Source: Arenimonas malthae CC-JY-1
Lineage (GTDB): Bacteria > Pseudomonadota > Gammaproteobacteria > Xanthomonadales > Xanthomonadaceae
Assembly (NCBI RefSeq): GCF_000747075.1
Contig: NZ_AVCH01000182.1
Span: 1-64,000, forward strand
Direction: 5' to 3'
DNA length: 64,000 nucleotides
Below the pieces are notes generated by a model. That model made no database searches. It had not been told where the DNA came from and saw nothing but the letters and a program-made list of their open reading frames with translations. Below, in pieces: positions 49,846-60,350 of this stretch. A program made the translations under genes and the position numbers. The first letter of the stretch is position 1; the number at the start of each line of letters is the position of its first letter.

Positions 49846-49902
49846 ACACAAGATGTAGTGGCAGCGGAAAGCAAAACTACCCCTCGCCGGGGGGGCTGTC
49901 AA
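49846..49902 (-). promoter_or_regulatory. nrdJa promoter with NrdR-box-like site
   Basis: On the minus strand: -35 TTGACA (49897-49902), 17-bp spacer, -10 TAGTTT (49874-49879). The site CCACTACATCTTGTGT (49846-49861), just after the expected start of transcription, matches the NrdR-box consensus (acaCwAtATaTwGtgt) well. A second box was not found. NrdR represses ribonucleotide reductase genes when dATP is high. Confidence 0.7.
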
Positions 49903-50115
49903 CACGAGGAATCCGTACGAAAAAGCTGTCGCTTCAAGATGTTCCACGGCACTCCCGACATTGTCCTGAGGCGCCGCCGGACCCCGTTGCCGGCGCTTCC
50001 CGGTGCCGTGGAACCACCCCGCCGGGGTCCTGGCCGCCCCTTGTCCAGCCGCGGTTTTGCTCCCATCTGCTATCCCGTTCATCTTGTTCATCGCCTGCGC
50101 CCAGGAGACCGCCCG

Positions 50116-51570
50116 ATGCGACCCGCCACCGCCGCCGCCGCCCTGCTGACCGCCGCCCTGGCCGGTGCCGGGGCCAGCCACTGGCTGGCCCAGCCCGCCA
50201 CCCCGGCCGAAGCCGTGCCGCCGACCCGGGGCGAGGCCGCGCTCGACACCGCCGCCCGCCTGGCCCTGCCGCGCACCGCCGAGGCCGCCCTGCCGGCCCA
50301 GCTGGAAGGCGTGGCCCTGCCCTCGCTGGCACCCATGCTGGAAAAGGTGACCCCGGCGGTGGTGAACATCTACAGCCAGCAGGTGGTGCGCGTGCGCAAC
50401 CCGCTGGCGGAGCTCTTCGGCATGCCGGGCATGCCGCAGCAGCGCACCCAGCAGTCGCTGGGCTCGGGCGTGGTGGTGGACGCCGAACGCGGCCTGGTGC
50501 TCACCAACCACCACGTGATCGAAAACGCCGACGCCGTTTCGGTCACCCTGGCCGACGGCCGCACCCTGGAGGCCGAATTCATCGGCTCCGACCCGGACAC
50601 CGACGTGGCCGTCATCCGCATCCCCGCCGAAGGCCTGGTGGCCATCCCGCTGGCCGATTCGAGCCGCCTGCGGGTGGGCGATTTCGTGGTGGCGGTCGGC
50701 AATCCCTTCGGCCTGGGCCAGACCGTCACCAGCGGCATCGTTTCGGCCGTGGGCCGCAGCGGCCTGCAGGGCCTGGGCTACCAGAACTTCATCCAGACCG
50801 ACGCCTCCATCAACCCGGGCAATTCCGGCGGCGCGCTGGTGAACCTGCGCGGCGAGCTGGTGGGCATCAACACCGCCAGCTTCAACCCGCGCGGCAGCGC
50901 CGCCGGCAACATCGGCCTGGGCTTCGCCATCCCGGTGAACCTGGCCGACGAGGTCAAGCGCCAACTGCTGGCCTACGGCGAAGTGCGCCGCGGCTCGCTG
51001 GGCGTGGACAGCGAGGACCTCAATGCCCGCCTCGCGGAACAGCTGGGCCTGCCCGCCAACCAGCGCGGCGCGCTGGTGACGCGCGTCTACCGCGGCTCGC
51101 CGGCCGAAGCCGCGGGCGTGCGCCCGGGCGACCTGGTGGTGGCCGCCAACGGCGAGCGCGTGGACGGCGCGCAGTCGCTGCGCAACCTCGAGGGCCTGCT
51201 GCCGGTGGACAAGCCGGTGGCGCTGGACCTGCTGCGCGACGACCGTCGCCTGAGCGTGCAGGCCGTGCTCAAGGCGCGCGCCACCGAGGTGGACGGCAGC
51301 CGGATCGACCCGCGCCTGGCCGGCGCCACCCTCACCGAGTTGCCCGAACGCGTGCGCCAGCAGGGCCTGTACGGCGTGGTGGCCAGCAAGGTCGAACCCG
51401 GCAGCCGTGCCGCCGCATCGGGCCTGCGCCCGGGCGACTACATCCGCGGCATCAACCAGCGCCGGGTGGACGACCTGCAGGCCTTCCGCGACCGCCTGGC
51501 CGACGCCCCGCGCCAGCTGCAGCTCGACGTGGTGCGCGGCGGCCGCGTGGGTTACCTGGTGATGCAGTGA
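50116..51570 (+). CDS. degQ: Periplasmic serine protease, DegP/DegQ (HtrA) family
   Basis: A 484-residue trypsin-like protease with a signal peptide (MRPATAAAALLTAALAGAGA) and two PDZ domains (about 290-375 and 400-484). The triad is His133 (TNHHVI), Asp163 (DTDVAVI) and Ser237 (NPGNSGGAL). It removes misfolded envelope proteins. AGGAG 8 nt upstream supports ATG 50116. It is divergent from nrdJa, with a 486-bp promoter region between. Confidence 0.9.
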   Translation: MRPATAAAALLTAALAGAGASHWLAQPATPAEAVPPTRGEAALDTAARLALPRTAEAALPAQLEGVALPSLAPMLEKVTPAVVNIYSQQVVRVRNPLAELFGMPGMPQQRTQQSLGSGVVVDAERGLVLTNHHVIENADAVSVTLADGRTLEAEFIGSDPDTDVAVIRIPAEGLVAIPLADSSRLRVGDFVVAVGNPFGLGQTVTSGIVSAVGRSGLQGLGYQNFIQTDASINPGNSGGALVNLRGELVGINTASFNPRGSAAGNIGLGFAIPVNLADEVKRQLLAYGEVRRGSLGVDSEDLNARLAEQLGLPANQRGALVTRVYRGSPAEAAGVRPGDLVVAANGERVDGAQSLRNLEGLLPVDKPVALDLLRDDRRLSVQAVLKARATEVDGSRIDPRLAGATLTELPERVRQQGLYGVVASKVEPGSRAAASGLRPGDYIRGINQRRVDDLQAFRDRLADAPRQLQLDVVRGGRVGYLVMQ

Positions 51571-51637
51571 CCCCGTGGCGCCGCCGCCGGCCGCGGCGAC
51601 GGTGTAAGGTGGCGACAACGTCCAAGAGGAGCCCGCC

Positions 51638-51925
51638 ATGAGCCCTTCCCCGGAAGAAAAAGCCCGCCACATCGACCAGGCCAAGGAAAACCTCGGCGAG
51701 GCGCGCGAGGCGCTCAAGTCCGGCGTCACCGACGCGCTGGAAGCCGGCGCCGCGGCCGCCAAGGAAGCACGCGCCGAACTCGACGAGAAGCTGCAGGGCC
51801 TGCTCGACCAGGGCCGCGGCATGCTCGGCCAGGCCGAGGACCTGATCCGCAGCAAGCCGCTGGCCTCGTTCGGCATCGCCTTCGCGGCCGGCTACCTGGT
51901 CGCCGCCCTCACCCGCCGCAAGTAA
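51638..51925 (+). CDS. DUF883 (ElaB/YqjD-like) membrane-anchored protein
   Basis: A 95-residue protein. An N-terminal amphipathic helix with many Glu/Lys/Ala residues is followed by one C-terminal hydrophobic segment, SFGIAFAAGYLVAALTRRK. YqjD-type proteins bind ribosomes and tether them to the inner membrane in stationary phase. AGGAG precedes the ATG. It is followed by the yqjE-like gene. Confidence 0.8.
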   Translation: MSPSPEEKARHIDQAKENLGEAREALKSGVTDALEAGAAAAKEARAELDEKLQGLLDQGRGMLGQAEDLIRSKPLASFGIAFAAGYLVAALTRRK

Positions 51926-51934
51926 GCCCCGGCC

Positions 51935-52366
51935 ATGGCCGACACCGAACCGGGCGCCGCGGCCGGCGCCGGCAAGCTCGGCGACGACACCCAGGCCGTG
52001 CTGCAGGCCGCGCGCGACACCGCCGGCGCCTACGTCGGCGCGCTGCACGCGCTGCGCCAGCTGTTCGCCGCCGAAGTGGGCCTGGCCCGCGACGCGCTGG
52101 TGCAGGCGCTGGTGTTCCTGCTGCTGGCCATGGTGATGGTGGCCACCGCCTACGGCCTGCTCACCGCGCTGCTGGTGGCCGGCATCCGCAGCCTGGGCGC
52201 GCCCTGGCCGCTGGCCATCGCCATCCCGCTGCTGCTCAGCGCCGGCCTGGCCTGGCTGGGCGTGCTGCGGGCGAAGTCGCTGCTGCGCCACGCCGATTTC
52301 GAAGGCACCCGGCGCCAGATCAAGCTGGGCCTGCAGGGCCTTCCCGACCAGGACGCCGCGCCGTGA
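51935..52366 (+). CDS. YqjE/phage-holin-III-like membrane protein
   Basis: A 143-residue protein with two long hydrophobic segments (VQALVFLLLAMVMVATAYGLLTALLVA-type and WPLAIAIPLLLSAGLAWLGVL). This family follows yqjD in many proteobacteria. Function unknown. Its stop overlaps the next GTG by 4 bp (GTGA). Confidence 0.75.
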   Translation: MADTEPGAAAGAGKLGDDTQAVLQAARDTAGAYVGALHALRQLFAAEVGLARDALVQALVFLLLAMVMVATAYGLLTALLVAGIRSLGAPWPLAIAIPLLLSAGLAWLGVLRAKSLLRHADFEGTRRQIKLGLQGLPDQDAAP

Positions 52367-52752
52367 GCCTTGCCGCGAAGATCGCCGCCGCGCAGGCCGC
52401 CGAAGCCGAATGCCAGCGCCGCCGCGAAGCCATCGCCGAAGCGCGCGCGCACCTCGCGGCGGAAGTGAAGCGCACCGCCACGCCGGGCCGCATCGTGCTC
52501 TCGGGCCTGGCGCTGGGCTTCGCGGTGGGTTTCCGCGAGCCCAAGGCCGGGCCCTCGCTGGCCGGCAAGGTGCTCGGCGGCCCGCTTTTCTCGATGGTGC
52601 TCGACGCGGTGCTGCCGGGCATCGTGGCCGGCATCACCGCCGCCGCCGGGCTGCAGGAACCCAATGAAGACGCCGACACCGAAGATGCCCAGGAACCCGC
52701 CGACGAAAGCGAAGCCGGAGACGACGCCGAAGCCACCCGCGGCGCGGCCTGA
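52363..52752 (+). CDS. Small protein in the YqjK position
   Basis: A 129-residue protein with an N-terminal helix (IAAAQAAEAECQRRREAIAEARAHLAAE), a Gly-rich weakly hydrophobic middle and an acidic tail. It is placed like yqjK but similarity is weak. Its 3' end overlaps the transporter gene by up to 89 bp. Confidence 0.6.
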   Translation: MSLAAKIAAAQAAEAECQRRREAIAEARAHLAAEVKRTATPGRIVLSGLALGFAVGFREPKAGPSLAGKVLGGPLFSMVLDAVLPGIVAGITAAAGLQEPNEDADTEDAQEPADESEAGDDAEATRGAA

Positions 52753-53794
52753 AACGGCCGCCGACGCGGCCCGCGGCAACGCGCGGCTGCTCTGGACGCT
52801 GGTCATCGGTGGGGTGCTCTACACCTGCTACCTGGCCAGCAGCCTGATCCTGCCGATCGTGCTGGCGGGCTTCTTCGCCCTGCTGCTGAGCCCGCTGATG
52901 CGGCGCGCGCCGCTGCGCTGGCTGCCGCGCGGGGTGTCGGCGCTGCTGCTGGTGCTGGCCCTGCTCGGTTCGCTGGGCGCCACCGGCGTGTTCCTGTCGG
53001 CGCCGGCGGCGGAGTGGGTGCGCAAGGTGCCGTTCGTGATGCGCGAAGCCGCGCCCAAGCTGCGCGAGATGGTGGAAACCTTCAACCAGGCCAGCCGCGC
53101 CCGCGCATCGCTGGGTGAACTGACCGGCAGCCGCGAGCCGGGCGGCGACACCGTGGTGGTGCAGCCGCCGCAGCCCGACCTGATCGAAGCCACGCCGCGC
53201 GTGCTGGGCCCGGTACTGGCGGTGATCCTGCTCACCTTCAGCTTCCTGGTGTACGGCGACGACGTGCTGCGCAAGCTGCTCATGCTGCGGCCCACGCGCG
53301 CGCAGAAGCAGCTCACCGAGGAAATCGTGCAGCAGATCCAGAGCGACCTGTCGCGCTACATGCTCTCGGTGAGCGCCACCAGCGCCGCGCTGGGCGTGGC
53401 CACCGGCCTGCTGCTGTGGCAGCTGGGCGTGCCCGACCCGGTGCTCTGGGGCGCGCTGGCGGCGGCGCTGAACCTCACGCCCATCGTCGGCCCGCTGCTG
53501 ATGGCGCTGCTGCTGGCCCTGGTGGGGCTGTCGCAGTTCGACACCCTGGGCGCGGCCCTGCTGCCGGCGGCCGGTTTCCTGGTGCTCAACGGCTTCGAAA
53601 GCCAGGTGCTCACGCCGATGGTGCTGGGCCGCACCATGCGCATCAACCCGCTGGCCATCATCCTGTGGCTGATGGTCTGGGGCTGGCTGTGGGGCGTGGC
53701 CGGCCTGCTGGTGGCGGTGCCCATGCTGGTGTGCCTGAAGATCGTGGCCAGCCGGGTGCAGGCCTGGAACCGCTGGTCTCTGCTGCTGGAATAG
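52664..53794 (+). CDS. AI-2E/PerM family transporter
   Basis: A 376-residue membrane protein with about seven to eight helices. The family blocks are seen: LPIVLAGFFALLLSPLMRRA and NLTPIVGPLLMALLLALVGLSQFDTLGAALLPAAGFLVLNGFESQVLTP-type. The substrate is unknown; family members export small molecules or act as Na+/H+ exchangers. ATG 52664 (or 52685) overlaps the upstream gene by 68-89 bp. Confidence 0.85.
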   Translation: MKTPTPKMPRNPPTKAKPETTPKPPAARPETAADAARGNARLLWTLVIGGVLYTCYLASSLILPIVLAGFFALLLSPLMRRAPLRWLPRGVSALLLVLALLGSLGATGVFLSAPAAEWVRKVPFVMREAAPKLREMVETFNQASRARASLGELTGSREPGGDTVVVQPPQPDLIEATPRVLGPVLAVILLTFSFLVYGDDVLRKLLMLRPTRAQKQLTEEIVQQIQSDLSRYMLSVSATSAALGVATGLLLWQLGVPDPVLWGALAAALNLTPIVGPLLMALLLALVGLSQFDTLGAALLPAAGFLVLNGFESQVLTPMVLGRTMRINPLAIILWLMVWGWLWGVAGLLVAVPMLVCLKIVASRVQAWNRWSLLLE

Positions 53795-53840
53795 CCCGGT
53801 TTCACGGCCGGGCCACCGGCCCGCGGGCTATCATTCCCAA

Positions 53841-54554
53841 GTGGAAACGCTGCCCCGGGCCCTGAGCCTCGACCTCGACGACACCCTCTGGCCGATCTGG
53901 CCCCTGATCGAGCGCGCCGAACTTGCGCTCGACGCCTTCCTGCGCGAACGCTGCCCGCGCACCGCCCAGCGTTTCCCCATCCACCGCATGCGCCGGCTGC
54001 GCGAGCAGGTGGCCGCCGAACACCCGCACCTGGTGCACGACTTCACCGAGCAGCGGATGATTTCGCTGCGGCGCGCGCTGGCCGAATCCGGCGACGACGT
54101 GGCCCACGCCGACGCCGCCTTCGAGGCCTTCTACGCCAGCCGCAACGACGTGGTGTTCTACCCCGACGCCCTGCCCGCGCTCGAACGCCTGGCCGCGCGC
54201 TGGCCGGTGGCGGCGCTCACCAACGGCAACGCCGACCTGGACCGCATCGGCATCGGCGCGCACTTCCGCGCCTTCGTCAGCGCCCGTGACCAGGGCCACG
54301 CCAAGCCCGAGCTGCCCATCTTCATGGCCACCTGCGAGCGCCTGGGCGTGGAGCCGCACGAGGTGCTGCACGTCGGCGACGACCCGCTGCTGGACGTCGT
54401 GGGCGCGCGCCGCGCCGGCATGCGCAGCTGCTGGATCAACCGCAAGAAAGTTTCCTGGCCGATGGGCCTGCCCCGCCCCGACCTCGAGTTCGCTACCCTT
54501 TCGGGACTGGCCGACTGGCTGGAATCCCACCCCGCTGCCCTGGAGTCCCGATGA
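53841..54554 (+). CDS. HAD-superfamily hydrolase
   Basis: A 237-residue phosphatase-like protein. Motif I is SLDLDDTLW, motif II LTNGNAD, motif III KPELPIF, and motif IV HVGDDPLLD. The substrate cannot be read; YjjG/HAD-IA type is likely. Start GTG 53841. It overlaps the next gene by 4 bp. Confidence 0.9.
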   Translation: METLPRALSLDLDDTLWPIWPLIERAELALDAFLRERCPRTAQRFPIHRMRRLREQVAAEHPHLVHDFTEQRMISLRRALAESGDDVAHADAAFEAFYASRNDVVFYPDALPALERLAARWPVAALTNGNADLDRIGIGAHFRAFVSARDQGHAKPELPIFMATCERLGVEPHEVLHVGDDPLLDVVGARRAGMRSCWINRKKVSWPMGLPRPDLEFATLSGLADWLESHPAALESR

Positions 54555-55948
54555 GCCTGCCCGCCTGCTTCGCCAGCCCCGACGCCGCCCCGGCCGCCCT
54601 GCCGCTGGTGCTGGTGGACCCGGGCACGTTCGAAGCCTGGCGCGGCGCCCAGCCGGCCGCCGTGGTGGCCTGGCTGGACGCGCATGCGTTTTCGCCCAAG
54701 TCCGGCGCGCCGCTGCTGGTGCCCGGCGCCGACGGCCGCCCCGCCTTCGCGCTGGCCGGCGTGTCCGACGCCCGCGACCCGCTGGCGCTGGCGCACCTGC
54801 CCTCGCTGCTGCCGGCCGGCAGCTACCGGCTTTCCGCCGAGTCGCCGGTGCGCCCCGAGGCCGGCCAGGCCCTGCTGGGCTGGGGCCTGGGCGCCTACCG
54901 CTTCGAGCGCTACCTCAAGCCCGCGCGCGCGCCGGCGCGGCTGGTGCTGGAAAACGCCGAGGCCGGCGAGTCCGAGGCCTTCGCCCTGCTCAAGGCCGCC
55001 ACCTTGGTGCGCGACCTGGTCAACACCCCGACCGAACACATGGGCCCGGCCGAACTCGAGGCCGTGGCCGTGCGCCTGGCCCAGGCCTACGGCGGCCAGT
55101 GCCGCAGCGTGGTGGGCGACGCACTCAACGACCAGAACTTCCCGGCCATCCACGCCGTCGGCCGCGCCAGCCACCGCGCGCCGCGGCTCGTCGAGCTCAA
55201 CTGGGGCGACGACAGCCACCCGCGCCTGGCCATCGTCGGCAAGGGCGTGTGCTTCGACACCGGCGGCCTCGACATCAAGCCCGCCGACGGCATGCGCAAC
55301 ATGAAGAAGGACATGGGCGGCGCCGCCCACGCCCTGGGCCTGGCCCAGCTGGTGATGGCGCTCAAGCTGCCGGTGCGCCTGCAGCTGCTGGTGCCGGCGG
55401 TGGAAAACGCCATCGGCCCGAACGCCTTCCGCCCCGGCGAAGTGCTGGCCACCCGCCAGGGCTTGAGCGTGGAGGTGGACAACACCGACGCCGAAGGCCG
55501 CCTGGTGCTGTGCGACGCGCTCACCTACGCCGCCGAGGCCAAGCCCGCGCTGCTGATGGACTTCGCCACGCTCACCGGCGCCGCCCGCATCGCCCTGGGC
55601 CCCGACCTGCCGGCGCTGTACGCCAACGACGAACGCCTGGCCGCCGACTACCTGGCCGCCGGCGAGGCCGCGCGCGACCCGCTGTGGCGCATGCCGCTGT
55701 GGCGCCCCTACCTGAGCTACCTGAAGTCGAACGTGGCCGACCTGGCCAATTCCGGCGCCTCGCGCATGGCCGGTTCCATCACCGCCGCGCTCTACCTCGA
55801 GCGCTTCGTGCCCGAGGGCCAGGCCTGGTCGCACGTGGACGTGTACGCCTGGAACGACAGCGACCGCCCGGGCAAACCCGCCGGCGGCGAAGCCCAGGGC
55901 CTGCGCGCGGCCTGGGGCCTGCTCAAGGCCCGCTTCGGCAAAAAGTGA
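54551..55948 (+). CDS. M17-family leucyl aminopeptidase
   Basis: A 465-residue cytosolic metallo-aminopeptidase. The catalytic/metal block is VGKGVCFDTGGLDIKPADGMRNMKKDMGGAA and the signature NTDAEGRLVLCDALTYA. It removes N-terminal amino acids using two metal ions. Coupled to the HAD gene by ATGA overlap. Confidence 0.95.
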   Translation: MSLPACFASPDAAPAALPLVLVDPGTFEAWRGAQPAAVVAWLDAHAFSPKSGAPLLVPGADGRPAFALAGVSDARDPLALAHLPSLLPAGSYRLSAESPVRPEAGQALLGWGLGAYRFERYLKPARAPARLVLENAEAGESEAFALLKAATLVRDLVNTPTEHMGPAELEAVAVRLAQAYGGQCRSVVGDALNDQNFPAIHAVGRASHRAPRLVELNWGDDSHPRLAIVGKGVCFDTGGLDIKPADGMRNMKKDMGGAAHALGLAQLVMALKLPVRLQLLVPAVENAIGPNAFRPGEVLATRQGLSVEVDNTDAEGRLVLCDALTYAAEAKPALLMDFATLTGAARIALGPDLPALYANDERLAADYLAAGEAARDPLWRMPLWRPYLSYLKSNVADLANSGASRMAGSITAALYLERFVPEGQAWSHVDVYAWNDSDRPGKPAGGEAQGLRAAWGLLKARFGKK

Positions 55949-56040
55949 CAAACGGCAGGATGACCCTGCCCGCCTGACGGCTCACAATCCCGACACCAGG
56001 ACCGGCGCAGACTGCGCCGGTCCGTTTCCGGAGTCGCCCC

Positions 56041-57243
56041 ATGGATTCGCCGCAGGACCTGCTCAAGCAACTGCACATCGACCGCCGCCCGGCGAAAAAA
56101 CGCCGGCCGCGCTGGCTGCTGCCCGCCATCGTGGCGGCGGTGCTGGTGCCCGGCGTCGTGGTGATGAACGGGCTGCGGCCGGTGGTGGTGGAAACCGCGG
56201 TGGCGCGCAAGGCCGCCGAGATGGGCACCGCCTCGGTGCTCGACGCCTCCGGTTACGTCACCGCGCGCCGCATCGCCACGGTGTCCTCGAAGATCACCGG
56301 CAAGGTGCGCGAGGTGCTGATCGAAGAAGGCCAGGTCGTGGCCGAAGGCGAAGTGCTGGCCTACCTCGACGACGCCGACGCCAGCGCGCAGCGCGACCTC
56401 GCCGGCGCCCAGCTCGCCTCGGCGCAGTCGCAGCTGGCCGAAGCCCGCGCCCAGCTGACCCTGGCCGAACAGACCCTGGTGCGACAGCGCGAACTCGCCG
56501 CGCAGAAGCTGGTGGCCGCCTCGGCGCTCGACGCCGCCGTGGCCGACCGCGACGCCCGCGCCGCGCGCCTGGCCAGCCTGCAGCGCGCGGTGAAGGTGGC
56601 GCAGGACCAGCTCGCCATCGCCGGCCTCGGCGTGGACAACACGGTCATCCGCGCGCCCTTCGCCGGCGTCATCGTCGCCAAGGCCGCGCAGCCGGGCGAG
56701 ATGATTTCGCCCATCAGCGCCGGCGGCGGCTCCATCCGCACCGGCATCGGCACCCTGGTGGACATGGATTCGCTGGAAGTGCAGGTGGACGTGAACGAGG
56801 CCAACATCGGCCGCGTCACCCCGAAGATGCCGGTCGAGGCCGTGCTCAACGCCTACCCGGACTGGAAGATCCCGGCCGAGGTGATCGCCATCGTGCCCAC
56901 CGCCGACCGCACCAAGGCCACGGTGAAGGTGCGCATCGCGCTCAAGGAAAAGGACCCGCGCATCGTGCCCGACATGGGCGTGCGCGTGAGCTTCCTGGAC
57001 CCGGCCGGCGTGGACGCGCCGCCGCCGGCGGGCGCCTTCGTGCCCGAGCGCGCGGTGGTCGCCGGCGAAGGCGGCAGCGCCGTGTTCGTGGTGGCCGACG
57101 GCGTGGCCCGCCGCGTCGCCGTGACGCTGGGCGAGAAGCGCGACGCCGACCAGCAGGTCAGCGCCGGCCTGCAGGGCGGCGAGACCGTGGTGCTGTCGCC
57201 GCCGGAAGGCCTGGGCGACGGCGACCGCGTGGCGACGAAATAA
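56041..57243 (+). CDS. MacA-like periplasmic adaptor (HlyD family)
   Basis: A 400-residue adaptor with one N-terminal transmembrane helix (about 22-42), a lipoyl-like half (SSKITGKVREVLIEEGQVVAEGEVLAYLD), a coiled coil of Ala/Gln-rich repeats (AQLASAQSQLAEARAQLTLAEQTL), the second lipoyl half (VIRAPFAGVIVAKAAQPGEMI) and a C-terminal barrel. It links the inner-membrane ABC pump to an outer-membrane channel that is not encoded here. First gene of a four-gene exporter operon. Confidence 0.9.
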   Translation: MDSPQDLLKQLHIDRRPAKKRRPRWLLPAIVAAVLVPGVVVMNGLRPVVVETAVARKAAEMGTASVLDASGYVTARRIATVSSKITGKVREVLIEEGQVVAEGEVLAYLDDADASAQRDLAGAQLASAQSQLAEARAQLTLAEQTLVRQRELAAQKLVAASALDAAVADRDARAARLASLQRAVKVAQDQLAIAGLGVDNTVIRAPFAGVIVAKAAQPGEMISPISAGGGSIRTGIGTLVDMDSLEVQVDVNEANIGRVTPKMPVEAVLNAYPDWKIPAEVIAIVPTADRTKATVKVRIALKEKDPRIVPDMGVRVSFLDPAGVDAPPPAGAFVPERAVVAGEGGSAVFVVADGVARRVAVTLGEKRDADQQVSAGLQGGETVVLSPPEGLGDGDRVATK

Positions 57244-57252
57244 GGCCACGCC

Positions 57253-57945
<693 letters not shown>

Positions 57946-57946
57946 G

Positions 57947-59095
57947 ATGAAGTACTTCGGCCTGGTCTGGGCGGGGCTGTTCCGCAAGAAGCTGCGGACC
58001 ACGCTGACGCTGTTCTCGCTGGTCTCGGCCTTCCTGCTGCTGGGGCTGCTGCAGGCGGTGAATTCGCTGTTCGCCGGCGGCGCCGACTTCCTGGGCGCCA
58101 ACCGCCTGATCACCCAGGCCCGCACCAGCTTCACCCAGCCGCTGCCGATGCGCATGATGCCGCAGATCGAAGCGGTGCCCGGCGTGCGCCGCGTCTCGCA
58201 TTCGCAGTTCTTCGGCGGCCAGTACCAGGACCCGCGCAACTTCTTCCCGCAGTTCGCGGTGAACCCGCAGCGCCTGCGCGACACCTACCCCGAGTGGGTG
58301 ATGCCCGAGGACAACTGGCGCCAGTTCATCTCCACCCGCAACGGCGCCATCGCCGGCCGCAACCTGGCCGACAAGTTCGGCTGGAAGGTGGGCGACACCA
58401 TCCCGCTCAATTCCTTCATCTGGACCAAGACCGACGGCACCCGCGCCTGGGAATGGGAGCTGGTGGGCATCTTCGACGGCCGCGACGAGGAATGGCAGAA
58501 ACGCGCCGGCCTGATGTACCTCAACTACGGCCATTTCGACGAGGCGCGCGCCGGCGGCAAGGGCCTGGCGGGCGTGTTCGTGGTGGTGGTGGACGACCCG
58601 CAGGCGTCCGAACGCGTGTCCACGCTCATCGACGGGAAATTCGACAACTCCGCCGACGAAACCAAGACCCAGAGCGAGCAGGAATTCCAGCTGGGCTTCA
58701 TCCGCCAGCTGGGCGACATCGGCCTGATCGTGAACCTGATCACCGGCGCGGTGTTCTTCTCCATCCTGTTCCTGACCGGCGTGAGCATGTCGCAGGCGGT
58801 GCGCGAGCGCGTACCGGAGCTGGCGGTGCTCAAGGTGCTGGGCTTCACCGACCGCACGGTGATGGCGCTGGTGCTGGCCGAGGCCTTCGTGCTGTGTTTC
58901 CTGGGCGCGCTGGCGGGCATGCTGCTGGCGAACCTGGCCACCGGCGTGCTGCCGCCCGAATTCCCGGTGGAAACCGACGGCCGGGTCTGGGCCATCGCCG
59001 GCGTCAGCGTGGTGCTGCTGTCGCTGCTGGTGGGCGTGCCGCCGGCGCTGCACGCGCTGCGCATCCGCATCGTCGACGCACTGGCGGGCCGCTGA
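57947..59095 (+). CDS. FtsX-family ABC permease 1
   Basis: A 382-residue membrane protein with one N-terminal helix, a large periplasmic MacB-core-like domain (about 45-255) and three C-terminal helices. It starts 1 bp after the ATPase stop and overlaps the second permease by 1 bp (TGATG). Substrate unknown (macrolides, lipids or peptides are possible). Confidence 0.9.
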   Translation: MKYFGLVWAGLFRKKLRTTLTLFSLVSAFLLLGLLQAVNSLFAGGADFLGANRLITQARTSFTQPLPMRMMPQIEAVPGVRRVSHSQFFGGQYQDPRNFFPQFAVNPQRLRDTYPEWVMPEDNWRQFISTRNGAIAGRNLADKFGWKVGDTIPLNSFIWTKTDGTRAWEWELVGIFDGRDEEWQKRAGLMYLNYGHFDEARAGGKGLAGVFVVVVDDPQASERVSTLIDGKFDNSADETKTQSEQEFQLGFIRQLGDIGLIVNLITGAVFFSILFLTGVSMSQAVRERVPELAVLKVLGFTDRTVMALVLAEAFVLCFLGALAGMLLANLATGVLPPEFPVETDGRVWAIAGVSVVLLSLLVGVPPALHALRIRIVDALAGR

Positions 59096-60279
59096 TGAGC
59101 GCCATCACGCAAATCCGCGAGATCGTGCTGATGAACCTGCGCAGCGTGCCGCAGCGGCTGGGCGCGTCGCTGGTGATCGTGATCGGCATCGCGGGCGTGG
59201 TGGGCGTGATGGTGGCGCTGCTGTCGATGTCCTCGGGCCTGGAAAAGACGCTCTCGGGCACCGGCCGCGACGACCGCGTGGTGGTGACGCGCGGCGGCTC
59301 GAACGGCGAACTCGCAAGTTTCCTGGACCGCGCTTCGGGCACGCTGGTGAAGCAGGACCCGGCCATCGCCCGCGGCCCCGACGGCCTGCCGCTGGCCTCG
59401 GGCGAGCTGATCGTGATCACCGAGGTGCCGCGAAAGGGCCAGAAGACCGGCGCCAACGTCACCCTGCGCGGCGTCGAGCCGGCGGGTTTCGCCATCCGCC
59501 CCGAGCTGCGCATCGTGGCCGGGCGCATGTTCCGTCCCGGCATCCGCGAGCTGATCGTCGGCCAGGCCGCCAGCCAGCAGTTCGCGGGTCTGGCGGTGGG
59601 CACGGAGCTGCGCTTCCGCGGCTCCACCTGGACGGTGGTGGGCCACTTCAGCACCGGCGGCGACGCGCACGAATCCGAACTCTGGGCCGACGCCGAAACC
59701 GCGCAGTCGGCCTTCAACCGCAGCGGCTATTCGTCGCTGCTGCTGCAGCTGGCCAACACCGACAGCTTCGACGCGCTGGAGAAGCGCCTCACCAGCGACC
59801 CGCAGCTCAACGTGGAGGCGCGGCGCGAACGCGATTTCTTCTCGGGCCAGTCCGGCAACCTCACCGCCACCATCGGCGTGCTGGCGGGCCTGGTGGCGCT
59901 GATCATGGCCATCGGCGCCACCTTCGGCGCGCTCAACACCATGTACTCGGCGGTGTCGGCGCGCACGGCCGAGATCGGCACCCTGCGCGCGCTGGGTTTC
60001 GGCGTCACGCCGGTGATCGCCTCGGTGATGGCCGAGGCGCTGGCGCTGGCCGTGGCCGGCGGCGTGCTCGGCGCCGGCCTGGCCTACCTGCTGTTCAACG
60101 GCTACTCGGTGAGCACGCTGGGCAGCGGCTTCACCCAGGTGGCCTTCAAGTTCGCGGTCACGCCGGGCCTGGTGATGACCGGCCTGGGCCTGGCCCTGTT
60201 CATCGGCTTCATCGGCGGCCTGGCCCCCGCCATCCGCGCCGCGCGCATGCCGGTGACCGCGGCGCTGCGCGCGCAGTAG
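59095..60279 (+). CDS. FtsX-family ABC permease 2
   Basis: A 394-residue membrane protein, same topology as permease 1 (N-terminal helix about 20-45; three helices near 280-390), with LGASLVIVIGIAGVVGVMVAL and GFIGGLAPAIRAARMPVTAAL. The pair suggests a heterodimeric pump rather than a MacB homodimer. Confidence 0.9.
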   Translation: MSAITQIREIVLMNLRSVPQRLGASLVIVIGIAGVVGVMVALLSMSSGLEKTLSGTGRDDRVVVTRGGSNGELASFLDRASGTLVKQDPAIARGPDGLPLASGELIVITEVPRKGQKTGANVTLRGVEPAGFAIRPELRIVAGRMFRPGIRELIVGQAASQQFAGLAVGTELRFRGSTWTVVGHFSTGGDAHESELWADAETAQSAFNRSGYSSLLLQLANTDSFDALEKRLTSDPQLNVEARRERDFFSGQSGNLTATIGVLAGLVALIMAIGATFGALNTMYSAVSARTAEIGTLRALGFGVTPVIASVMAEALALAVAGGVLGAGLAYLLFNGYSVSTLGSGFTQVAFKFAVTPGLVMTGLGLALFIGFIGGLAPAIRAARMPVTAALRAQ

Positions 60280-60350
60280 CCCCGCCGGCGGCTTGCCCGG
60301 CCCGGGGTGGATGCGGAGAATCCGGGCTCTTTGCCGCCGGGAGCCACCCC

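Noticed and set aside
49630-49870. Cobalamin riboswitch before nrdJa
   Set aside because: The 5' leader of about 235 nt is long enough, but no convincing B12-box was found; only a simple hairpin and an NrdR-like site are seen.
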